Source of the DNA: Actinomycetes bacterium
GTDB taxonomy: Bacteria > Actinomycetota > Humimicrobiia > Humimicrobiales > Humimicrobiaceae
Assembly (NCBI GenBank): GCA_030603375.1
Contig: JAUVXY010000007.1
Span: forward strand, 1 to 19,764
Direction: 5' to 3'
Length of the DNA stretch: 19,764 nt
The notes beneath the pieces are model-generated. The model searched no databases, had not been told where the DNA came from, and saw only the letters and a list, made by a program, of their open reading frames with translations. Made by a program: the position numbers and the translations under genes. Below are positions 8,312 to 15,132 of the stretch, in pieces (positions within the stretch are counted from its first letter, which is position 1; the number at the start of each line of letters is the position of its first letter).

Positions 8312-9037
8312 ATGCAAAATAATAGAAAAATAAGATATCTTATTATATCTTTAGTATTAGTGTTAATTTTTAGTTTGATTGTTTCGTGCCGTACATCAAA
8401 AAAAGTAAATGAAATAACCGCACACTCTGAAACCGTTTCTATGGAAAGAATTAAACTACCCGAACCAGGACATGATAGCCTTACCTCGATTGAACAAGCT
8501 TTGCTTAAAAGAAGATCAGTTAGGGACTATAAAGATGAACCTTTAGCACTTACTGAAGTATCTCAACTTCTCTGGGCAGCACAAGGAATTACAGATCCAA
8601 GAGACTTTAGAACTTCTCCTTCTGCTGGAGCGCTATACCCACTTGAGGTTTATGTTGTTGCTGGAAATGTGGATAACCTTTCCGATGGAATTTATAAGTA
8701 TAAACCTCATGAGCATGAGCTGGAGAGGATTAAAGAAGGAGATAAAAGGACTGAGCTATGCATTGCTGCGCTGGGACAATCCAGCATTAAGGATGGTGCC
8801 ATAGCCATGGTATTTTCCGCTGTTTATGAAAGAACAACCCAAAAGTATGGAGAGAGAGGCATCAGGTATGTGCACATTGAAGTTGGTCACGCAGCTCAAA
8901 ATGTTTATTTACAAGCAGTCTCTCTAAATCTTGGTACCGTGGTTGTTGGAGCTTTTCAAGACGATGCAGTAAAAATGATTATAAACATGCCAGACGAAGA
9001 GCATCCCTTGTATATAATGCCTGTTGGGAGAAAATGA
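8312..9037 (+). CDS. Lipoprotein-anchored SagB/nitroreductase-family FMN oxidoreductase
   Basis: The 241-residue product has a lipoprotein signal: R-K-I-R then a hydrophobic stretch (9-25) ending in the lipobox I-V-S-C with Cys26 as the lipidation site, so it should be tethered to the outer face of the membrane. The mature part (about 60-241) is a nitroreductase fold of the SagB-type dehydrogenase branch: R-R-S-V-R-x-Y (67-73) binds FMN phosphate, S-A-G-A-L-Y-P (104-110) is the branch hallmark, and N-L-G-T-V-V-V-G-A-F closes the domain. Typical SagB enzymes in this branch act on flavin or peptide substrates; the substrate here is not predictable. ATG 8312 is the start, with AAGGAG (8301-8306) 5 nt upstream; the frame extends to a GTG at 8270 without an SD. 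No azole-peptide biosynthesis genes are nearby. A strong terminator follows. Confidence 0.88.
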   Translation: MQNNRKIRYLIISLVLVLIFSLIVSCRTSKKVNEITAHSETVSMERIKLPEPGHDSLTSIEQALLKRRSVRDYKDEPLALTEVSQLLWAAQGITDPRDFRTSPSAGALYPLEVYVVAGNVDNLSDGIYKYKPHEHELERIKEGDKRTELCIAALGQSSIKDGAIAMVFSAVYERTTQKYGERGIRYVHIEVGHAAQNVYLQAVSLNLGTVVVGAFQDDAVKMIINMPDEEHPLYIMPVGRK

Positions 9038-9094
9038 GTAAGAGTTTCAGCTTAAAACCAAAATAGATAGTAACTTTCACAGGAGTTAATATAA

Positions 9095-9124
9095 AATCAG
9101 GGCACATACCCTGATTATTTTTTA
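9095..9124 (+). terminator. Intrinsic terminator after the nitroreductase gene
   Basis: AATCAGGG (9095-9102) pairs with CCCTGATT (9109-9116) over a 6-nt loop, an 8-bp perfect stem, followed at once by ATTTTTTAATTATTTTTT. This is the clearest Rho-independent terminator in the window. It separates the flavoprotein gene from the DUF89 gene. Confidence 0.92.
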
Positions 9125-9153
9125 ATTATTTTTTAATTATTTTGTTTTTTTAA

Positions 9154-9174
9154 TATAATGATATGACTTGTCAT
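9154..9174 (+). promoter_or_regulatory. Possible -10 and start-site palindrome for the DUF89 gene
   Basis: TATAAT (9154-9159) sits 40 bp upstream of the ATG, right after the preceding terminator. Four bases further on is the palindrome ATGAC-tt-GTCAT (9163-9174), which would cover the start site, a common operator position. The -35 region is only T-rich, so the promoter call is tentative. Confidence 0.4.
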
Positions 9175-9199
9175 CTCTCAATAAGGAAGAGGTTGTTTT

Positions 9200-10087
9200 A
9201 TGAAAACAGATTTGGAATGCATACCCTGCATTATAAGGCAGTGTATAAATACTTTAAACTTAACTAAATGTAGTGAAAGCATAAAGAGAAAGACAATAAA
9301 TGAACTTTTAAATGATTTAGAGAAGATAGATTACGATCTTCCTCCAGCTTATAATTCTGATATTGCTTATATTATAAGCAGAAAGTTAACAGGGGTAAAA
9401 GACCCTTATTATAAGTTGAAAGAAGAAAGCAATAAAGCAGCCTTAGAAATTTACCCAAGGTTGAAAGAAATTGTTGCAAATTCACCTGACAGGTTATACG
9501 CAGGCATAAAAATTGCTGTTGAGGGCAATATAATTGATTTAGGAATAAGTAAAGATGGCAGCAGTTTACTTAATTTTGAAAAAATTATTGATGATATAAA
9601 AAATATGCCTTTTGCAGCAGATGATTATTCCAAGTTTAGAAAATCGCTTGGTGAGGCAAAAAATATTTTATATATAAGTGATAATGCAGGAGAATTAGTT
9701 TTTGACAGAGTTTTTATAAAGGAATTAATAAAACAGCATAAAAATGTAGTTTTGTCTGTAAAATCCGGCCCTATAATAAATGATGCCACACGAAAAGATG
9801 CAGAAGAAGTTGGTCTGGACAGTTTGGTTAAAGTTGTAGAAACAGGAAGTGATAGGATTGGAGTTAATTTTAATTGTACGTCGGATGAATTTTTAAAAGA
9901 GTTTAGAAAAGCAGATCTTATAATAAGCAAGGGGCAGGGCAATTTTGAAACGCTTGATGATGTAGATGCAAATATCTTCTTTATACTAAAAGCAAAATGC
10001 GAAAAAATAGCCAGAGAGCTTGGGATAAATTATCTTGATGTCGCCATTGTAAAAAGAGATCCCAGGTGGGGAAGCAAGAAAGTCTAA
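9200..10087 (+). CDS. DUF89 / ARMT1-like metal-dependent phosphatase-fold protein
   Basis: This 295-residue protein belongs to the DUF89 family (ARMT1-like domain), whose studied members are metal-dependent phosphatases thought to remove damaged or excess sugar phosphates. It is the short prokaryotic form. The N-terminus carries C-I-P-C-I-I-R-Q-C, a conserved cysteine cluster of that form. The metal site is visible as Asp161-Asn162 in I-S-D-N-A-G-E and Asn194-Asp195 in G-P-I-I-N-D-A-T, followed by the conserved S-K-G-Q-G-N-F-E. The SD AGGAAGAGG (9183-9191) is strong. The 3' end overlaps the stop codon of the convergent zincin gene by 4 bp. A sugar-phosphate housekeeping role next to sugar-nucleotide genes is plausible but is inference. 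Confidence 0.9.
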   Translation: MKTDLECIPCIIRQCINTLNLTKCSESIKRKTINELLNDLEKIDYDLPPAYNSDIAYIISRKLTGVKDPYYKLKEESNKAALEIYPRLKEIVANSPDRLYAGIKIAVEGNIIDLGISKDGSSLLNFEKIIDDIKNMPFAADDYSKFRKSLGEAKNILYISDNAGELVFDRVFIKELIKQHKNVVLSVKSGPIINDATRKDAEEVGLDSLVKVVETGSDRIGVNFNCTSDEFLKEFRKADLIISKGQGNFETLDDVDANIFFILKAKCEKIARELGINYLDVAIVKRDPRWGSKKV

Positions 10088-10449
10088 AAACCTAAGTTTT
10101 TTAATTTTTTTTCATCGAGTCCAAAATAATGGCCTATTTCATGCAGCACTACTCTTTTTATATTTTTTTCAATTGCTTCTCTGCTGTGGCTCACTGCTTC
10201 AATAGATTTTTTATATATTGTAATTTTGTCTGGCATAACTCTTCGATTCCCAGCCTGTTTTGTAAGCGGAAGCCCCTGGTAAAGCCCCAGCGTAAGTTTA
10301 TTATTGTCGGCACTATTTTTACCTTTTATATAATATCTGGTATCTTCTTCTTCAACAGTGATATCTACATTTTTAAGTTTCTTTTTAAACTTAGCCGGTA
10401 AGCTTTCAATAGTTTTTATAATAATTTTTTCAAATTCGTCTTTTTCCAT
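10084..10449 (-). CDS. Small zincin-family metallopeptidase (DUF1025-like)
   Basis: This 121-residue protein matches the small bacterial zincin family (PF06262, formerly DUF1025), single-domain putative zinc peptidases without signal peptide. The C-terminal H-E-I-G-H-Y-F-G-L-D (His103-Asp112) supplies two zinc-binding His, the catalytic Glu104 and a possible third acidic ligand. The upstream I-T-I-Y-K segment and the L-G-L-Y-x-G-x-P segment are the other conserved parts of the family. Substrate is not known for this family. There is no clear SD before ATG 10449, and I found no convincing promoter. The TAG stop (10086-10084) lies inside the last bases of the convergent DUF89 gene. Confidence 0.87.
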   Translation of the reverse strand: MEKDEFEKIIIKTIESLPAKFKKKLKNVDITVEEEDTRYYIKGKNSADNNKLTLGLYQGLPLTKQAGNRRVMPDKITIYKKSIEAVSHSREAIEKNIKRVVLHEIGHYFGLDEKKLKNLGF

Positions 10450-10800
10450 TGTTCAGTGGTATACTTATTAATTAAGCCAGAGTCTTTTTTGTACTGTATT
10501 TAACCAAAAGCCTGTTTTTATAGCCTAAATTATTATATCTTATTTTACACTTAATTTTTATAAATTTTAATTTTTTAAAAGATTTTTTGAGTAAAGAATA
10601 TTTACACAGTTGAACACAATTGTCAATATTTTTAATTGCAATGAGTAAAATGGTAAAATATCATAGATATAAAAAAAAGAATGAGCAAACACAGGGCAGC
10701 AAATGATTCTGGCAAAACATAGATTACTATAGCTGTAAAAATCAAATGCAGCAGCGAGTTTTATAAAAAATAATAATTGATTTGGTCAGGAGGAATTTAA
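10450..10800. other. Divergent intergenic region between zincin and galT-type genes
   Basis: About 350 bp, very AT-rich, no ORF or RNA gene recognised. It holds a candidate promoter for the downstream five-gene cluster (10636-10664) and a TATAAT on the minus strand (10537-10532) that lacks a -35 but could serve the zincin gene. ACAATTGT at 10616-10623 is the only perfect palindrome noticed. Confidence 0.6.
10636..10664 (+). promoter_or_regulatory. Candidate promoter of the solute-synthesis cluster
   Basis: TTGCAA (10636-10641), 17 bp, TATCAT (10659-10664): four of six and five of six matches to the housekeeping consensus at ideal spacing. It would give a leader of about 130 nt before galT. 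A hexamer match in such AT-rich DNA is weak evidence. Confidence 0.4.
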
Positions 10801-11814
10801 GTGTCTGTTATAAGGCAGGATTTAACAACAAGGGATTGGACGATATTTGCTACCGAGAGAGCCAAAAGGCCAAAATATGAATGCGGTGTAGTGAAAAAGG
10901 AGCGAGTCAAAGATGAATATGTAGAAAACTGCCCTTTTTGTAAAGGGAATGAGAACATGACACCGAAGGAAATTTTTAGCGTTAAAGAAGGAAATGACTG
11001 GAAAGTAAGGGTTGTGCCTAACAAGTACCCTGCTCTGGAAGAAAAGGGAGTATCCAGCGGTGCAGCAGACAGGCATATTAAAGGCATACATCTTTATATG
11101 GATGGAGTTGGAAGACATGAAGTAATAATTGAATCTCCGAAACATAATGATAGCCTGGCAACTGTAAAGCTGGAGCAGGTTGAAAAAGTAGTACTAACAT
11201 ACAGACAGAGATTTATAGAATTAAGCAAAAATGAAGACTATCAGCTAATAGTTATTTTTAAAAACTATGGGGTAAGGGCAGGAACATCGCTTGAGCATCC
11301 ACATTCACAGATTGCTGCCACTCCTTTCGTTCCATGTTACGTCAGGAATAAATTATCGAAATCGCAGATATATTTTGATGATTTCGGCAGATGTGTATTC
11401 TGTGATACGATTCAATATGAGATAAGGGACAAGAAAAGGATTATCTGTGAAAATGAAGATTTCATTGCCTTTGCTCCATATGCCTCTACTGTTCCGTACA
11501 ATGTTAAAATTTTACCCAGGAAACACGAGTCTTGCTTTGGCTCTATTTCGGAAAAAGATGCCAGAAGTCTTGCTTCTATTTTAAGAATAATTCTGCAAAA
11601 ATTATATTATTTATTGGACAATCCAGAATATAATTATGTAATTGACAGTTCGCCGATTGATAAGTCTGGTGAAAGAAGCTATCACTGGCATCTTAATATA
11701 TTGCCAAGGCTTACTACACGAGCAGGATTTGAGATTGGGTCCGGCATAAATATAAATACTGTCTTGCCAGAAAATTGTGCAAAACTTCTTAGAAGAATTA
11801 AAATAAGGCCATAG
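10801..11814 (+). CDS. galT: GalT-type hexose-1-phosphate nucleotidylyltransferase (HIT superfamily)
   Basis: GalT enzymes move a nucleotidyl group between UDP-glucose and hexose-1-phosphate through a uridylylated His. The 337-residue length is normal. The N-terminus has the R-x-D-W-x-I-x-A-x-E-R-A-x-R-P signature, the zinc pair Cys44-Cys47 in C-P-F-C, the S-P-K-H ligand segment, and the active site His166-Pro-His168-Ser-Gln170 with His168 as nucleophile. A second C-x-x-C (Cys198, Cys201) opens the second HIT repeat, and H-W-H near the C-terminus matches the second zinc site. GTG 10801 is the start, with AGGAGG (10788-10793) 7 nt upstream. No galK or galE is near. It heads a cluster of glycosyltransferases, so it may instead act as an ADP/UDP/GDP-sugar-forming enzyme for them (inference); ADP-glucose phosphorylase is a close relative. 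Confidence 0.88.
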   Translation: MSVIRQDLTTRDWTIFATERAKRPKYECGVVKKERVKDEYVENCPFCKGNENMTPKEIFSVKEGNDWKVRVVPNKYPALEEKGVSSGAADRHIKGIHLYMDGVGRHEVIIESPKHNDSLATVKLEQVEKVVLTYRQRFIELSKNEDYQLIVIFKNYGVRAGTSLEHPHSQIAATPFVPCYVRNKLSKSQIYFDDFGRCVFCDTIQYEIRDKKRIICENEDFIAFAPYASTVPYNVKILPRKHESCFGSISEKDARSLASILRIILQKLYYLLDNPEYNYVIDSSPIDKSGERSYHWHLNILPRLTTRAGFEIGSGININTVLPENCAKLLRRIKIRP

Positions 11815-11842
11815 TCTTGGGGTCAAGTGATGAGGTTAAGGT

Positions 11843-13111
11843 TTGGAAAAAATTGCAATAATTTCAACAAGGTTAACAGGAATTGATGGTGTCTCAATCG
11901 AAGCAAACAAGTGGGCAAAGGCTTGCGATGCTTTAAAACTGGAGCCAGTTCTTATAGCCGGAAAATTTGAAAAAACAAGTAGAAGACAATCTCATACAAT
12001 AAAAGAAATGGATTATTACCACCCAGAGATTAAAGAAATAAGGTCTCTGGCTTTCAATAATGGGAAAAATACAGGCAAAAGAGACAGGCTCAAATTAAGG
12101 GAAAATATAAATACTGCTAAAAATGTAATCAAGAGAAAACTTACACACATACTTGATAAAAATGGCATTGAATATCTTAGCATTGAGAATGCCCTGTCAA
12201 TTCCGCTTAATATACCGCTTGGAATTGCTCTCAGTGAAATAATTTCAGAGAGAAAAATAAAAGCTATAACACGCCATCATGATTTTTATTGGGAAAGGGA
12301 AGAATTTTTAGAAAACTGCATTCAGGATATATTGGATGAGTACTTCCCACCAGATATTGAAAGATTGGAACATGTAGTTATAAATACTATTGCCAAAAAA
12401 TCGCTGTATTTTAAAAAGGGGATAAAAGCACACTATATACCCAATGTATTTGATTTTAAGAACCTGGACAGCTGCAGCAAAAACTATGAGAATTTGAGGG
12501 GTAGCTTAAATGTAGGAGAAAGTGATTATCTATTTCTTCAGCCAACGCGAATAATTCAGAGAAAAAAAATTGAAAGAAGCATTGAGCTGGTGGGAAAATT
12601 ATCAAAAAAACTTAAGGGGAAAATTTATTTATTTATAACCGGAAAGGTGGAAAAAGACGAGGTAAATTACTTTTACAAGATAAAAAAACTATCTGAAGAA
12701 AAAAAAATAAATCTGATTTTAAGCAAAGACCCTGCTGTTGGTGAAGACGATATTTTGGCAAAGGATGTGTTTAAGTTGTATAATATTTATGATGTGTACA
12801 GGTCATGTGATACGGTTACTCTTCCAAGTGATATTGAGGGTTTTGGGAATCCGGTAATAGAAGCTTGTGCTTTCAAAAAACCACTCTTTGTAAATAATTA
12901 TCCTGTTTTGGCAGATATGTTGGAAAAGGGATTTAACTTTATTGTTATAAATAAAAAAGTAGATGACGACTGTGTAGAGAGGGTGCACAAGATACTTACA
13001 GATCATGGGTACAGGTCAAAGGTAGCAGAGAAAAATTATGAGATAGCAAAAAAATTTTATTCAATGGAATCTCTGGTGGAAAGATTAAGGGAGGTTTTAT
13101 ACAGCATGTGA
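11843..13111 (+). CDS. GT4-type glycosyltransferase, candidate MggA/MggS-like mannosyltransferase
   Basis: A 422-residue GT-B glycosyltransferase of family 4 type. The N-terminal half begins I-A-I-I-S-T-R-L-T-G-I-D-G-V-S, an acceptor-side glycine loop. The C-terminal half has the donor-binding segment L-Q-P-T-R-I-I-Q-R-K and the E-x7-E motif (Glu332 to Glu340, E-G-F-G-N-P-V-I-E). It must start at TTG 11843: an in-frame TAA at 11837 blocks upstream starts, and GAGG (11832-11835) lies 7 nt away. It sits 28 bp after galT and 47 bp before gpgS. In Petrotoga a GT4 protein functionally linked to gpgS is mannosylglucosyl-3-phosphoglycerate synthase (MggA), with a homolog, MggS, that uses glucosylglycerate. 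Assignment here is by context and fold; donor (GDP-mannose or NDP-glucose) is unproven. Confidence 0.8.
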   Translation: MEKIAIISTRLTGIDGVSIEANKWAKACDALKLEPVLIAGKFEKTSRRQSHTIKEMDYYHPEIKEIRSLAFNNGKNTGKRDRLKLRENINTAKNVIKRKLTHILDKNGIEYLSIENALSIPLNIPLGIALSEIISERKIKAITRHHDFYWEREEFLENCIQDILDEYFPPDIERLEHVVINTIAKKSLYFKKGIKAHYIPNVFDFKNLDSCSKNYENLRGSLNVGESDYLFLQPTRIIQRKKIERSIELVGKLSKKLKGKIYLFITGKVEKDEVNYFYKIKKLSEEKKINLILSKDPAVGEDDILAKDVFKLYNIYDVYRSCDTVTLPSDIEGFGNPVIEACAFKKPLFVNNYPVLADMLEKGFNFIVINKKVDDDCVERVHKILTDHGYRSKVAEKNYEIAKKFYSMESLVERLREVLYSM

Positions 13112-13158
13112 CAGGTGTTTGCGGGGAGGATAAATATTCATAGTATGAGAGGAGGCAT

Positions 13159-14151
13159 ATGAGTGATTTAAGAGCATGGTATCAAAACAATACTTTTTAC
13201 TACAAGCAATTTGGTATACAAGAATTAATTAAAATAAAAAAGAAAAAAAATACAAAGATAAGTTTATGCTTTCCAACTTTGAATGAAGAGCAAACCATTG
13301 GAAAAATATTAAAAGTTGTAGGAAGAGAATTGTATGGTCCGGGACTTGTAGATGAAGTAGTAGTTATTGATTCCAGCTCTTCTGATAATACTGTGAAAAT
13401 AGTTAAATCTATGGGATTTAAGGTTTATCAGCATAAAAATATATTACCAAAGCACGGATCATACAGAGGAAAGGGAGAAGCACTCTGGAAAAGTTTATTT
13501 ATTTTAAATGGAGATATTATTGCCTGGTGTGATTCGGATATAAAGGATTTTCATTCAGGATTTATTTACGGAATTTTAGCTCCCCTTCTCATAGAAGAAG
13601 ATATATTTTTCGTAAAAGCATTTTACAAAAGGCCTCTTAAAATTGGCGGCTCTTATATGAAAGATGAGGGAGGAAGGGTAACGAATATATTGGTTAGACC
13701 AATATTGAATATGTTTTATCCAGAGTTGAGCACGCTGCACCAGCCTCTTTCAGGTGCATATGCTGGAAGAAGAGAAGTGTTTGAGCAAATTCCATTTTTT
13801 ACAGGGTATGGTGTTGAAATAGGAATGTTGATTGAAATATATGAAAGATTTGGGATTGATAAGATAGCACAGGTTAATACGAAGAGAAGGGTCCATAGGA
13901 ATCAGTCGCTTTCAGATTTGTCTAATATGTCATTTAGCATATTACAGGCTATACTTAAAAAATTGGAATATTATAACAAACTTTGCCTTAATACTGAGTT
14001 AAATAATATATATAATAAGGTAGAAAATAGAGGGATGGAGTACATTATAACTCCAACAAAGCTGGAAGAATATGAAAGGCCTCCTGCATTTGAGGTAGAG
14101 GAGTATATGCGGAGGAAAAAGAAAACATTGGTTTTAAAAGATAGAAAGTAG
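13159..14151 (+). CDS. gpgS: Glucosyl-3-phosphoglycerate synthase (GT81)
   Basis: GpgS transfers glucose from an NDP-glucose to D-3-phosphoglycerate, the first committed step to glucosylglycerate. The 330-residue protein follows the known GpgS sequences along its length: F-P-T-L-N-E-E-x-T-I-G near 39-49, D-S-S-S-S-D-N-T, G-K-G-E-A-L-W-K-S-L, the metal-binding D-S-D (Asp125-Asp127), F-V-K-A-F-Y-K-R-P-L, Q-P-L-S-G-A-Y-A, Y-G-V-E-I-G (Glu220) and V-H-R-N-Q (His246). These residues bind NDP-sugar, metal and phosphoglycerate in the mycobacterial enzyme. The SD GAGAGGAGG (13147-13155) is strong but only 3 nt from the ATG. Its stop codon overlaps the SD of the next gene, a phosphatase, which indicates translational coupling of the synthase-phosphatase pair. 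Confidence 0.93.
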   Translation: MSDLRAWYQNNTFYYKQFGIQELIKIKKKKNTKISLCFPTLNEEQTIGKILKVVGRELYGPGLVDEVVVIDSSSSDNTVKIVKSMGFKVYQHKNILPKHGSYRGKGEALWKSLFILNGDIIAWCDSDIKDFHSGFIYGILAPLLIEEDIFFVKAFYKRPLKIGGSYMKDEGGRVTNILVRPILNMFYPELSTLHQPLSGAYAGRREVFEQIPFFTGYGVEIGMLIEIYERFGIDKIAQVNTKRRVHRNQSLSDLSNMSFSILQAILKKLEYYNKLCLNTELNNIYNKVENRGMEYIITPTKLEEYERPPAFEVEEYMRRKKKTLVLKDRK

Positions 14152-14158
14152 GAGATTG

Positions 14159-15022
14159 ATGCAATACAAGCTGTTTAAGGATTACAGGGATGATATAAAG
14201 AAACAACTGGAGGATTTAAAGGTAATATACACAGATTTAGATGGAACTTTGCTAAATCATGAAGGGTGTCTGCTCAGGGATGAAAATGGTGAATATTATT
14301 TGGAAGCTGTTAAGCAATTAGAAAAAATAGTTAAAAAGAATGTAGACACTGTTTTAGTCTCCGGGAGGAATAAAACACAGCTCAGGTTTAACGCGCAGAT
14401 TATTGGTGCTAAAAATTATATAGCAGAGCTGGGATGTGAGTTAATCCATGGTTTAGGTGAGAGAGTCTATGCTACGTTTGACAAGAGAAAAGTCAGCTAT
14501 GACATAACATATGGGGGCAAAGATTTATTAGATATAATAAAAATGCTTAAAGAAAAATTTCCAGGTAAAATAGACAGCAATATAAAGTGGAGTAAATACA
14601 GATCCAGTACTGCGTTATTTTTTGGAGATATAGACCTAAAGTTAGCTAACATATTATTGAAAGAGAGGAAATACAGGGGATTGCATCTGGTAGATAATGG
14701 GTTTTCGTCATTAGTTAGATTAAATTTAGATGTTGATAAATTGCACATTTATAATTTGATACCATCTGGTGTAAGCAAGTCCAGCGGAGTAAAATTGGAT
14801 AAAAAACTTAGAAAGTTTAATACTGAAAATTGTATTGCTTTAGGAGATTCAGCAGAAGATTTAAAAATGGCTGGCGAGGTTTTGTTCTTTTTTCTTATGC
14901 GAAATGGTTTGAAGCATAAAGAAAAAATTCTCAGCGAGCTGCATAATTATGACAATGTATATGTCACTGAAGGCAATATGAATAAAGGCTGGGCAGAGGT
15001 TATAAAGCATCTAATTAATTAA
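14159..15022 (+). CDS. HAD-IIB phosphatase, GpgP/MpgP type (glucosyl-3-phosphoglycerate phosphatase)
   Basis: A 287-residue HAD-superfamily hydrolase, predicted to dephosphorylate glucosyl-3-phosphoglycerate to glucosylglycerate. Motif I is D-L-D-G-T (Asp26 nucleophile, Asp28 acid/base), motif II the Ser in V-S-G-R-N, motif IV G-D-S-A-E-D (Asp230, Asp234). The cap domain between motifs II and III is of the IIB type, with A-E-L-G-C-E-L as in mannosyl-3-phosphoglycerate phosphatases. ATG 14159 is chosen over TTG 14156 because AGGAG (14150-14154) is 4 nt from ATG and 1 nt from TTG. The gap to gpgS is 7 bp. If the GT4 neighbour acts before dephosphorylation, the true substrate would be the disaccharide phosphate (MggB-like); sequence cannot decide this. 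Confidence 0.85.
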   Translation: MQYKLFKDYRDDIKKQLEDLKVIYTDLDGTLLNHEGCLLRDENGEYYLEAVKQLEKIVKKNVDTVLVSGRNKTQLRFNAQIIGAKNYIAELGCELIHGLGERVYATFDKRKVSYDITYGGKDLLDIIKMLKEKFPGKIDSNIKWSKYRSSTALFFGDIDLKLANILLKERKYRGLHLVDNGFSSLVRLNLDVDKLHIYNLIPSGVSKSSGVKLDKKLRKFNTENCIALGDSAEDLKMAGEVLFFFLMRNGLKHKEKILSELHNYDNVYVTEGNMNKGWAEVIKHLIN

Positions 15023-15132
15023 ATATTGTTTTTTACTTAAAAATGTTACTTTTTGGAGACAATATTCCGGTAACGGATAAAAAGATAACAGTGTCTTATC
15101 TATCTTAAAAATTTTTAGCAGCTGGGGGAAAG

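Noticed and set aside
9117..9150. TTTTTTAATTA tandem repeat after the nitroreductase gene as a mobile or satellite repeat
   Set aside because: It is the T-rich tail of the terminator plus AT-rich spacer, with only two unit copies.
9625..9942. Minus-strand ORF of 105 codons within the DUF89 gene
   Set aside because: Overlaps the conserved DUF89 core in antisense with no motif or SD.
14156..14158. TTG as start of the HAD phosphatase
   Set aside because: It is 1 nt from the SD, while the ATG three bases later has workable spacing.
15083..15117. AGATAA-N7-TTATCT hairpin and T-rich stretch between the phosphatase and last glycosyltransferase genes as a terminator
   Set aside because: The stem is only 6 AU-rich base pairs and the T-run is not adjacent, so termination is unlikely.
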